DNA from: Actinomycetes bacterium
GTDB lineage: Bacteria > Actinomycetota > Acidimicrobiia > Acidimicrobiales > Microtrichaceae
Direction of reading: 5' to 3'
DNA length: 64,000 bases
Assembly: GCA_023389745.1 (NCBI GenBank)
Contig: JAEWED010000204.1
Location: forward strand, 1-64,000
Numbering within the stretch: the stretch's first letter is position 1; every line of letters starts with the position of its first letter. The notes under the pieces were generated by a model, which saw only the letters and a program-made list of their open reading frames with translations, was not told the origin of the DNA and ran no database searches. Shown in pieces: positions 17,279-26,088 of the stretch. A program made the position numbers and the translations under genes.

Positions 17279-18136
17279 GTGATCCTGGAACTGGGGTCGA
17301 GGTACCGCTTCGACGTCACCCACCGCGCGCTCGTGATGGGCATCCTGAACCGGACGCCGGACTCGTTCTTCGACGGCGGCCAGTACTTCGACTTCGACGG
17401 GTTCCTGGCCAAGGCACAGGGCCTCGTCGACGACGGCGCCGACTTCCTCGACGTCGGCGGTGTCAAGGCCGGCCCGGGCCCCGAGGTCAGCACAGAGCAG
17501 GAGCTCGAGCGCGTCGTCCCGGCGATCGCCGCGCTGCGGGAGCGCTTCGACGTGCCGATCTCGGTCGACACGTGGAACCCGACGGTCCTGCGCGCCTCGC
17601 TCGAGGCCGGCGCCGATGTGGGCAACGACATCTCGGGGTTCGCGAGCCCCGACTACCTGCCGATCTGCGCCGAGTTCGGCGCCAGCGTCGTCGCGACCCA
17701 CATCCGACTCGGCCCACGGATCCCCGACCCCGAGCCCGTCTACGACGACGTGCTCGTCGACGTGCGGGAGTTCCTGCGAGCGCGCGGTGACGATGCGCTC
17801 GCCGCTGGCATCCCGCGGCAGCGGGTCATGGTCGACGACGGGCTCGACCTCGGCAAGACCGAACCGCAGTCGCTCGCACTGCTGCGCACCTCGGACCAGC
17901 TCGCCGCGCTCGGCTTCGCGGCCTTCCTCTCCGCGTCCAACAAGCGCTTCGTCGGCGAGCTGCTGGGGCTCGAGGTCACCGACCGCCGCATGGCGAGCCA
18001 CGCCGCGCACGCCCTGGGCATCCGGCTGGGTTGTCGGGTGCTGCGTGCCCACGACGTCAGGGGTGCTCGACGGACGGCCGACGTCGTGGCCGAGCTGCTG
18101 CGACGGAGCCCCGACGCGGTCCAGGTGTCGTCGTGA
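17279..18136 (+). CDS. Dihydropteroate synthase paralogue, FolP2-like
   Basis: A 285-residue TIM-barrel protein. It carries the pterin-binding family frame but with the variant motifs MGILNRTPDSFFDGG (usual NVTPDSF), DVGGVKAGPGPEVST (usual VGGESTRPG) and SNKRFVG (usual SRKSFIG). The first two changes, and the move from SRK to SNK, are those of mycobacterial FolP2, a paralogue reported to lack DHPS activity. So I infer it is not the folate enzyme. The GTG at 17279 is chosen because of the -10 box 7 bases upstream; 10 extra codons are possible. It overlaps holA by GTGA. No other folate gene is in the window. Confidence 0.82.
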   Translation: MILELGSRYRFDVTHRALVMGILNRTPDSFFDGGQYFDFDGFLAKAQGLVDDGADFLDVGGVKAGPGPEVSTEQELERVVPAIAALRERFDVPISVDTWNPTVLRASLEAGADVGNDISGFASPDYLPICAEFGASVVATHIRLGPRIPDPEPVYDDVLVDVREFLRARGDDALAAGIPRQRVMVDDGLDLGKTEPQSLALLRTSDQLAALGFAAFLSASNKRFVGELLGLEVTDRRMASHAAHALGIRLGCRVLRAHDVRGARRTADVVAELLRRSPDAVQVSS

Positions 18137-19152
18137 GCGGACAGGGCTCGCCGGTCCACCTGCTCAAGGGCGGTGACGACGTCCTGCTCGCCAAGGGCGT
18201 CAAGGAGCTCATCGACCGCCTGGTCGGCACCGCGGACCGCAACGAGGTGCTCGACGAGTTCAACGGCGACGACTACGAGCTCGGCCAGGTCATCATGGCG
18301 GCCACGACGCTGTCGATGTTCGGCGACCGTGTGGTCGTCGCCCGCAACGCAGGCCGCTTCGGGGCCAAGGACATCGGCCCCGTGCTCGAGTACCTGGAGC
18401 ACCCCTCCCCGGATGCCTGCCTGGTGGTCGCCTGGGAGCGGCCGGTGTCGCCCAGCGCCACGAAGAACCCCGTCCCGAAGAAGCTGGCCGACGCCGTGCT
18501 CGCCGCGGGTGGCGAGGTCCACGACCTGGGAGTTCCCAGCGGCAAGGGCCGCTCCATGTGGCTCGACAGCCAGCTCGCGCAGTCGCCGGTGACGCTCGAC
18601 CCCGGCGCGCGCCGGGCGCTCGTCGACCGCATCGGCGACGACGTCGGCCGACTCGGCGGCATCCTGACCGTGCTCGAGGCCACCTTCGGCGAGGCCGAGG
18701 TGAGCGCGGACGACATCGAGCCCTACCTCGGCGACGCGGGCGCGGTGCCGCCGTGGGACCTGACCGACGCGATCGACGCGGGCGACGTGCCCAGGGCGGT
18801 GACGAACCTGCAGCGCATGCTCGCCGGCGGGGCGCGACACCCCCTCCAGGTCATGGTGACGCTGCAGACCCACGTCGAGCGCATGCTGCGCCTCGACGGC
18901 AGCGGCGTCCGCGACGACAAGGCAGCCGCCGCGTTGTTGGGGATGAAGGGCTCGAGCTTCCCTGCGAAGAAGGCGATGGAGCAGGGGCGTCGGCTGGGCA
19001 GCGCCAAGGTGGCGAGAGCGACGGTGCTGCTCGCCGCCGCGGACGCCGACCTGCGCGGCCGCACCGCGCAGGACGCGCAGGCGGTCATCGAGACGCTCGT
19101 CGCCCGGCTCGCCGCCCTCAGCGCCTCGGGTTCGGGGCGGCGCCGACGGTGA
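18133..19152 (+). CDS. holA: DNA polymerase III subunit delta
   Basis: A 339-residue clamp-loader subunit that opens the beta sliding clamp at the replication fork. It matches HolA in length and in segments such as VHLLKGGDDVLLAKGVKELI at the N-terminus, VVVARNAGRF, and a helical C-terminal collar with HPLQVMVTLQTHVERML. The GTG at 18133 overlaps the preceding stop (GTGA), and its own stop overlaps the next gene the same way. Position between comEC and rpsT is the conserved actinobacterial one. Confidence 0.92.
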   Translation: MSGQGSPVHLLKGGDDVLLAKGVKELIDRLVGTADRNEVLDEFNGDDYELGQVIMAATTLSMFGDRVVVARNAGRFGAKDIGPVLEYLEHPSPDACLVVAWERPVSPSATKNPVPKKLADAVLAAGGEVHDLGVPSGKGRSMWLDSQLAQSPVTLDPGARRALVDRIGDDVGRLGGILTVLEATFGEAEVSADDIEPYLGDAGAVPPWDLTDAIDAGDVPRAVTNLQRMLAGGARHPLQVMVTLQTHVERMLRLDGSGVRDDKAAAALLGMKGSSFPAKKAMEQGRRLGSAKVARATVLLAAADADLRGRTAQDAQAVIETLVARLAALSASGSGRRRR

Positions 19153-21338
19153 ACTCCACCGGCGAGCGCTCGGTCGATCAGGACACCGCCGACCCGGCTC
19201 CGACCCGGCACGCCGGGCACGACCCGCTGCTCGACCTGATCCGCTCGCTCGCCGTGGTGCGGGTGGTGCTCTGGCACACCTGGTCGTGGGCGTGGCTGAG
19301 CTGGATCCCGGCCATGCCGGCCATGTTCTTCACCAGCGGCGCGCTGCTCGAGGGGTCGCTGGTTCGCCGAGGGTGGTGGGCCACGCTGCGTCAGCGCTCG
19401 CGACGTCTGCTCATCCCGTACTGGACCTACGCCGCCGCGGGCTGGGTCGTGATGCTCGTCGACGGATGGCGTCCGAAATTGACCGACGCCGCGACCTGGC
19501 TCGTGCCGCTGGCCGACCCGATCGGCAGCGCGGACCTGGTCGGGCTGTGGGTGCCGCTCTGGTACATCCGCGCCTATCTCTGGTTCGTGATCGGATCGGG
19601 TGTGCTCCGGTTCGTGCACCGTCGACTCGGGTGGGCCTCGGTCGCGGCCGCCGTCGGCGTCGGCATCGCAGTGTGGGGGTGGGGTCGTGACCACTCGATG
19701 CCCATGGCCGTCGGCGACGCCGCGGCCTACGCACCGTTCGTGCTCGCCGGCATGCTCTACGGGGCGGGCAAGCGGCTGCCGGGCAGGGCGGCGCTCGCCG
19801 CGACCGGCGTCGCCGCGGCGATCGCCTCGCTGCTGGTGTGGCAGCAGCTCGGACCGGCCGACGGGGTCGTCAACCGCTCGTACCTGCTGACGATGGCCGT
19901 CGGGGCCGCAGGCGTGTCCCTCGTGTTGGCGTGGCGCTCGTCGCTGGTGCGGTTCGGCGCCCGCGGGGAGTCGCTCGTGCACGTCGTCAACTCGCGGGCG
20001 TTGACCATCTACCTCTGGCAGGGCTTCGGCCTCGTCGCCGCGCACCGGTTGGTCGAGGCCCGCGTCGACTCGGACCTGTTGCGCATCCCGCTGTCGCTGC
20101 TCGTGGTCGCGTTGGTGATCGCCGCCGCCGTCGCCGTGTTCGGTGGCATCGAGGACCTGGCGGCCGGGCGCGACGCCCGACGCGTGCTCCCTCGGGCGTG
20201 CGTGGTCCCGGGTGCCGCGTGTGTGATCGCTGCGCTCGTGTTGCCGCTCCCGGTCGACGCGTCGCCCTACGTACCGCTGTCGGGTCGAGCGGTGGTCGAG
20301 CGCGCCGCTCGGGTCGATGCCGACCTGTCGGGCGAGGCGGCCGACGAGGTGCCCGCCGTCGTCGCGGGTGTCGGCGCCCAGCAGGTGCTCGACGAGTGGG
20401 TCGCGGAGCACCGCGACCGGCTGACGACCGTCGGCACGCGCTGGATCGACCTCGCACTCGTCGGCCCCGACGGCGAGCTGCAGCACGCGGCCTGGGCCGA
20501 CGACGGAGCCCGGGAGCCCGACGGCCTGGCGTGGTGGTCGATGACCAAGGCGGTGACGACGACCTGGTTCGTCCGGCTGATCGACGACGGAGTCGTCGCA
20601 CTCGACGATCCCCTCGGGCGCTGGGTGCCCGAGGTGCCCCGCGCCGACGACATGACCCTCGAGCAGCTCGCACGGCACACCGCCGGCATCCCAGAGGACC
20701 TCAGCCGCCACATCTTCCTGGCCAACCCCGCCGAGGAGATCCAGGAGTTCGTGGATCGTGACGAGCTCGCGTACGAACCGGGCGAGGGCTACGGCTACTC
20801 GCGAGTCGGCTACTACCTGCTCGCGCTCGCGCTGGAGCGCGCCTCGGGCGTGCCCTACATGGACGCGGTCCGCTCGATGGCGGAGCAGGCGGGTGTCGCC
20901 ATCGGCTCCGACGAGGACCCGTCGGGTCCGGTCACCGACCCCGACGGCCACGGCTACCGCGGCGGCGCCTGGTCCAGCGGCGGGCTCGTCAGCGGGCTCG
21001 ACGACGCGGCGCGCCTGTTGCAGTGGCTCTTCGCCGAGGGCGTCGACGACGAGGCACTCGCCCTGATGACGTCGTTCTCGAGCGATCCGGAGCAGAGCTA
21101 CTACGGCCTCGGTCTGCTCCCGTTGTGCCCGTGTTCCACCGAGGGCGACGTGTTGCACTCGGAGCGCTTCGGCCTGGACACCGTGCCCGGCCTGTTCGGC
21201 GTCGACGCCGCGTCACGAGCGACGGTGGTCATCCGCCCCGACAGCTGGTGGACCGACGACGGACCGGTCGACGAGTTCTACGACCTGCAGCAGCGACTGC
21301 TCGACAGCGTCTCGTCGTTCGACCTCGGCAGCTCCTGA
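19149..21338 (+). CDS. Acyltransferase-3 membrane domain fused to a serine hydrolase (beta-lactamase-like) domain
   Basis: A 729-residue two-domain membrane protein. Residues about 25-375 are an acyltransferase-3 domain of about ten helices, starting with DLIRSLAVVRVVLWHTW, whose histidine is the expected catalytic one. These enzymes move acyl groups onto envelope sugars or lipids. Residues about 410-729 are an extracytoplasmic serine hydrolase of the class C beta-lactamase/D-Ala-D-Ala carboxypeptidase fold. The SxxK motif is intact (SMTK, Ser464 and Lys467), but the usual YxN is YSR (Tyr550, Arg552). The GTG at 19149 overlaps the holA stop; an upstream extension is antisense to nothing useful and inside holA. 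One chain could both add and remove acyl groups, which is speculation. Confidence 0.85.
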   Translation: MNSTGERSVDQDTADPAPTRHAGHDPLLDLIRSLAVVRVVLWHTWSWAWLSWIPAMPAMFFTSGALLEGSLVRRGWWATLRQRSRRLLIPYWTYAAAGWVVMLVDGWRPKLTDAATWLVPLADPIGSADLVGLWVPLWYIRAYLWFVIGSGVLRFVHRRLGWASVAAAVGVGIAVWGWGRDHSMPMAVGDAAAYAPFVLAGMLYGAGKRLPGRAALAATGVAAAIASLLVWQQLGPADGVVNRSYLLTMAVGAAGVSLVLAWRSSLVRFGARGESLVHVVNSRALTIYLWQGFGLVAAHRLVEARVDSDLLRIPLSLLVVALVIAAAVAVFGGIEDLAAGRDARRVLPRACVVPGAACVIAALVLPLPVDASPYVPLSGRAVVERAARVDADLSGEAADEVPAVVAGVGAQQVLDEWVAEHRDRLTTVGTRWIDLALVGPDGELQHAAWADDGAREPDGLAWWSMTKAVTTTWFVRLIDDGVVALDDPLGRWVPEVPRADDMTLEQLARHTAGIPEDLSRHIFLANPAEEIQEFVDRDELAYEPGEGYGYSRVGYYLLALALERASGVPYMDAVRSMAEQAGVAIGSDEDPSGPVTDPDGHGYRGGAWSSGGLVSGLDDAARLLQWLFAEGVDDEALALMTSFSSDPEQSYYGLGLLPLCPCSTEGDVLHSERFGLDTVPGLFGVDAASRATVVIRPDSWWTDDGPVDEFYDLQQRLLDSVSSFDLGSS

Positions 21339-21423
21339 CGCCGGCCGTCGTCGACGCAGCGCCCGCTGCTGTGCGGTCGGGCGCTGCCGTCCGGTCGGGC
21401 GTTGGCGGGCGCCCGGACGCGAC

Positions 21424-21450
21424 GATGCCGCTCCACCGGGGAGCGGCATC
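21424..21450. terminator. Bidirectional terminator with a 10-bp perfect stem
   Basis: GATGCCGCTC (21424-21433) pairs perfectly with GAGCGGCATC (21441-21450) around a 7-base loop, 19 bases beyond the rpsT stop and between convergent genes. Confidence 0.75.
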
Positions 21451-21468
21451 GGTCGGAGAACGGTCGGT

Positions 21469-21732
21469 TCAGGCGTTCGCTGCGTTGAGGTCGCGCATCA
21501 GGCGCGCCTTGCGACGGGCGGCGGCGTTCTTGTGGAACACGCCCTTGGTGGCTGCCTTGTCGATCGACTTGATCGCTGCCTTGGTCAGCTCGGCGGCGTC
21601 ATCCGCGCCCTCGGCGATCGCGCGCTCGGCGTGCTTGGTCCGCGTCTTCACCGCGGACCGCACGGACTTGTTGCGCTCGCGGGCTGCCTCGTTGGTGCGA
21701 TTGCGCTTGATCTGGCTCTTGATGTTCGCCAT
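21469..21732 (-). CDS. rpsT: 30S ribosomal protein S20
   Basis: An 87-residue basic, helical protein that binds 16S rRNA and helps assemble the small subunit. It matches S20 end to end: MANIKSQIKRNRTNE at the start, KTRTKHAERAI in the middle, KGVFHKNAAARRKARLM near the end. Divergent from lepA with 153 bases between, as in many actinobacteria. A weak ribosome site (AGAGAA) lies about 10 bases before the ATG. A possible -10 box TATCCT lies about 70 bases upstream, leaving a leader where S20 could autoregulate; that last point is inference. Confidence 0.97.
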   Translation of the reverse strand: MANIKSQIKRNRTNEAARERNKSVRSAVKTRTKHAERAIAEGADDAAELTKAAIKSIDKAATKGVFHKNAAARRKARLMRDLNAANA

Positions 21733-21885
21733 GGGTGTGAGTTCTCTGTTCGATTCTGTGGTGAACGGGGGACGCGACTCTCAGACGTCGACCGTTCGAG
21801 GATAGCCGGTCACCTCCGCGACGTCAGGTCCGCGTCCGGCCGTCCGATCCCGCCGATGCTGGCAACCGCCCGCGGCGCGGGCAGA

Positions 21886-23685
<1,800 letters not shown>

Positions 23686-23691
23686 GACGCG

Positions 23692-23785
23692 CTCGATGGA
23701 GACTCGCCCGTGGAGCCATGTCGATGGACCCTCGTCGATGGAGTCTCGCTAGTGGACGCTCGCTGATGGAGTCTCCCTGATGGAC
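23692..23785 (+). repeat. Degenerate repeats of about 15 bp upstream of soxR
   Basis: Five to six imperfect copies of a unit close to CGATGGAGTCTCGCT fill the gap between lepA and soxR and run into the soxR start. The last copy supplies the GGAG ribosome site and ATG. They are not in any convincing reading frame. Confidence 0.55.
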
Positions 23786-24220
23786 AACGTGCTCACGATC
23801 GGGGCGTTGAGCGAACGCACGGGCGTCGCGCCCTCGGCGCTGCGCTACTACGAGGAGCTCGGCCTGATCACCGCGGACCGCACGGCTGCGGGTCAGCGCC
23901 GCTACTCGCGCCACACGATCCGGCGGGTGTCGTTCGTGCGCGCCGCGCAGCAGGTCGGGCTGTCGCTCGACGAGATCGGTGAGGCGCTGTCGACCCTGCC
24001 GACCGACCATGCGCCGAGCGAGAAGGACTGGTCGCGGCTGGCGGCGTCGTGGCGGCCTCGGCTCGACGCGCAGATCGCGATGATCGAACGTCTGCGGGAC
24101 CGACTCAACGGCTGCATCGGCTGCGGGTGCCTGTCGATGAAGGCGTGCCGCTTGGTGAACCCGGGCGACGAAGCGGGGGAGCGGGGCAGCGGCCCGCGCT
24201 ACGTGCTCGAGGACGACTGA
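23780..24220 (+). CDS. soxR: SoxR, redox-sensing MerR-family regulator
   Basis: A 146-residue activator. It has an N-terminal MerR winged helix (TIGALSERTGVAPSALRYYE), a dimerisation helix, and the [2Fe-2S] cluster motif of SoxR, CIGCGCLSMKAC, with Cys112, Cys115, Cys117 and Cys123 in C-x2-C-x-C-x5-C spacing. Oxidation of the cluster by superoxide or redox-active compounds switches target promoters on. The ATG at 23780 has GGAG 8 bases upstream. The likely target is the next gene, whose promoter carries a SoxR palindrome in a 19-bp spacer; no such site is seen before soxR itself. Confidence 0.95.
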   Translation: MDNVLTIGALSERTGVAPSALRYYEELGLITADRTAAGQRRYSRHTIRRVSFVRAAQQVGLSLDEIGEALSTLPTDHAPSEKDWSRLAASWRPRLDAQIAMIERLRDRLNGCIGCGCLSMKACRLVNPGDEAGERGSGPRYVLEDD

Positions 24221-24237
24221 GCGCACTCGATGAGGTC

Positions 24238-24270
24238 GGGCGCGCTCGAGCGCGACCGAGCGAGGCGCCC
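24238..24270. terminator. Hairpin after soxR containing a 14-bp perfect palindrome
   Basis: CGCGCTCGAGCGCG at 24241-24254 is a perfect palindrome, and GGGCGC (24238-24243) can also pair with GCGCCC (24265-24270). It sits between the soxR stop and the next promoter and most likely ends the soxR transcript. Confidence 0.45.
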
Positions 24271-24282
24271 GCGAACGAGCCC

Positions 24283-24313
24283 TTGACCTCAAGCTCACTT
24301 GAGCTCTTACGGT
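24283..24313 (+). promoter_or_regulatory. SoxR-regulated promoter with SoxR box in a 19-bp spacer
   Basis: The -35 box TTGACC (24283-24288) and -10 box TACGGT (24308-24313) are 19 bp apart, the over-long spacing that MerR-family activators correct by twisting DNA. Between them lies the inverted repeat CTCAAG-CTCA-CTTGAG (24288-24303), which matches the known SoxR box core. The -10 box ends 6 bases before the ATG at 24320, so the mRNA is predicted leaderless. Confidence 0.88.
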
Positions 24314-24319
24314 CGGTGC

Positions 24320-25330
24320 ATGGACACCACCACCACTGCCACCACCGCTACTCCATCGATCGCCCACCCAGCGATACGGCCTCAGGACGATCCTGCGGCG
24401 CTCGGCGCAATGGACCGCCTGCTCGACGCCGAGCTCGGCTTCCGGCCCGGCGCCCGCGGGGGTTTCATCAACCACCTGGCGATGAGCCTGGTTGCCGCCG
24501 CCCGGGTCGGGGCGACCGCCGATGAGCTGCAGCGCTGGTACGACGAGCAGACCAGCGGCGACTTCCTGATCCCGAGGACCCGGCCGGACACCCTCGACGA
24601 ACCCGCGGAGCGCATGGAACGCGACGGCATCGCGGATGAGGTCCGTCGACGCCTGCCGGCGATCGCCGTGGCACCCGAGTCGCAGTTCTTCCACGCACCG
24701 ATCCGACTGGAGCTCGCGATCGACGCCGGACACCCCGCTCAGGTCGCCAACGCACTCGAGAACTGGGAGGCCCACGCCACACCGCTCCCGCAACGCCCCG
24801 ACGGCGACGGCGACCGCGGCGTGGCCGAGGTGGTGCGGCAGGTGCTGGCGCATCCGTCGGCCGGGCCGGCATCAGCGCTCGACGTGCACGGCGTCGCCGC
24901 CGAGCCCTGGTTCCGAGCCGAGCTGTCGCGACTCCGGGTCGACGACCGCACCCTCGACGAGGTCGCTGCGGTGGCCGCGGCGAGCCACGTGACGCCCCGA
25001 CACTTCGGCACGCTGCACCTGGTCACGGGCGCACGGGCGACGCGGGCGCTGGCGCCGTACCTCAAGGCCGACGATCGACGTGAGCTGGCGTTGCGGACCG
25101 CGCAGGCGCTGGCCGCTGCGATGGTGAGCTTCGGGGCGGGGCTCCCGTCGGACGACGAGACGGCCGAGCGCAGGGCCACATGCCCTGCCGACTGGCAGGG
25201 CATCGCCCGAGCCGCGCTCGACAGCCACGACCCCCACGTCGTGAAGCTGGTCTACGCCGCCGCACTCGAGGAGGCGACCACCGGCGACCCGTTGTACCGG
25301 GCCATCGCCGCGACCCAGGTGGGCCGCTGA
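24320..25330 (+). CDS. Questin oxidase family protein, predicted SoxR target
   Basis: A 336-residue protein resembling the questin oxidase (Baeyer-Villiger-type) family, named for a fungal enzyme that opens the ring of an anthraquinone. Family-like features are an all-helical build and the N-terminal GGFINHLAMSLVAAARVGATADELQRW segment (about residues 45-71, given here in part). Histidines at FFHAPIRLELAI and HFGTLHLVTGARA recur. The ATG at 24320 is preferred over 24299 because the earlier start lies inside the promoter. A SoxR-driven enzyme acting on quinones would make sense as detoxification of redox-cycling compounds; that link is inference. Confidence 0.75.
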   Translation: MDTTTTATTATPSIAHPAIRPQDDPAALGAMDRLLDAELGFRPGARGGFINHLAMSLVAAARVGATADELQRWYDEQTSGDFLIPRTRPDTLDEPAERMERDGIADEVRRRLPAIAVAPESQFFHAPIRLELAIDAGHPAQVANALENWEAHATPLPQRPDGDGDRGVAEVVRQVLAHPSAGPASALDVHGVAAEPWFRAELSRLRVDDRTLDEVAAVAAASHVTPRHFGTLHLVTGARATRALAPYLKADDRRELALRTAQALAAAMVSFGAGLPSDDETAERRATCPADWQGIARAALDSHDPHVVKLVYAAALEEATTGDPLYRAIAATQVGR

Positions 25331-25338
25331 TCGGCGTC

Positions 25339-25449
25339 GCCCAGGCTGTCCGGTGGCTCAGGCCGCCAGGCCGTCCGGTGGCTCAGGCCGCCAGGCTGTC
25401 CTGTGGCTCAGGCCGCGAGGCCGTGCTGTGGCTCAGGCCGCCAGGCCGG
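25339..25449. repeat. 25-bp tandem repeats, about 4.4 copies
   Basis: Units begin with GTGGCTCAGG at 25353, 25378, 25403 and 25428, exactly 25 bp apart, with a partial copy upstream. They lie between two convergent genes, and the last copy contains the stop codon and final Leu-Ala-Ala codons of the minus-strand PAS gene. Each copy thus repeats that gene end, including the TGA. The period is not a multiple of three. Confidence 0.9.
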
Positions 25450-25939
25450 GCACCGTCTTGGACGTGTTGTGCCGGAAGATGTTCACCGCTCCGACGACCC
25501 GGTCCTCGGCGTCGCGGATCGGGAACACGTTGACCAGCGCCAGCAGGAGCGTGCCGTCGGGCTGCTCGCAGATGACATCCGCGTTGCGCACCGTTCCGCC
25601 GTTGTTGATGACCACGCTCGGCGGCGCCGACGCGTGCGGCATCACCTCGCCCGAGGGGTAGCGCAGCACGTGGGCCCCGCAGTACTTCTCGGACGCCCCG
25701 AGCTCGGGACGCCGCCCCCATGCCTGCACCGCCGTCTCGTTGCACGCGACCACGGTGCCGTCGAGCTCGAGGATGTACATCCCGACCGGGATCGCATCCA
25801 TCGCCGCCTGGTCGCCGAGCAGGCCGTCGGGCTGCAGGTGCCCCGTGTCGTCCAGCCGGCCGGTGAAGGCCATCGTGTCCAGCTCGTTGTCGACGATCTT
25901 CGCCGCGAGGTCGCTGAAGTCCGTTTCGATGATGCTCAT
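25433..25939 (-). CDS. PAS-domain sensory protein
   Basis: A 168-residue soluble protein with a single PAS domain (about residues 48-162). Visible are AIPVGMYILELDGTVVACNETAVQAWGR at the first strands (given in pieces: AIPVGMYILELDG, VVACNETAVQAWGR) and a closing VFPIRDAEDRVVGAVNIFRH strand. The N-terminal 45 residues are not recognisable. There is no output domain, so it may act by protein contact, perhaps binding a cofactor or small ligand. The ATG at 25939 follows GGGGAGGGG; the longer frame is rejected. A possible -10 box TACTCT lies on the minus strand at 25971-25966. Its stop lies in the last 25-bp repeat. Confidence 0.8.
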   Translation of the reverse strand: MSIIETDFSDLAAKIVDNELDTMAFTGRLDDTGHLQPDGLLGDQAAMDAIPVGMYILELDGTVVACNETAVQAWGRRPELGASEKYCGAHVLRYPSGEVMPHASAPPSVVINNGGTVRNADVICEQPDGTLLLALVNVFPIRDAEDRVVGAVNIFRHNTSKTVPGLAA

Positions 25940-26030
25940 CGTTCCCCTCCCCAAGGTTCAGGTGGAGAGTACGGGAATCGTTGTGAAAGTCCAGTGCAGG
26001 TTGTCGACCGGCGGTCGCCGGGCGGGGTGC

Positions 26031-26064
26031 GATCAGGGAGTCAGGCTGATCAGGGAGTCGGGCT
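26031..26064 (+). repeat. 17-bp tandem duplication abutting CIRCE
   Basis: GATCAGGGAGTCAGGCT (26031-26047) is followed directly by the same 17 bases with one change (26048-26064). The second copy reaches the first base of the CIRCE element and covers the expected -35 region of hrcA. Confidence 0.75.
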
Positions 26065-26088
26065 GGCACTCGCGTAGACTGAGTGCCA
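26064..26088 (+). promoter_or_regulatory. CIRCE operator overlapping the leaderless hrcA promoter
   Basis: TGGCACTC (26064-26071), a 9-base spacer, then GAGTGCCA (26081-26088): a perfect 8-bp inverted repeat with the exact CIRCE layout bound by HrcA. The spacer contains the -10 box TAGACT (26075-26080), and the hrcA ATG (26089) follows the right arm directly. HrcA bound here would cover both -10 box and start site. Confidence 0.93.

Noticed and set aside
15389..18052. 887-codon open frame on the minus strand across comEC and folP2
   Set aside because: It is antisense shadow of high-GC genes: rich in His, Arg, Gln and Asp without domains, and it runs over three well-supported genes.
24299..24319. 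Earlier start for the questin-oxidase-family gene
   Set aside because: It falls between the -35 and -10 boxes of the SoxR promoter, so it would not be transcribed.
25339..25449. Tandem repeats as a CRISPR array
   Set aside because: Units are directly adjacent without spacers, and no cas gene is present.
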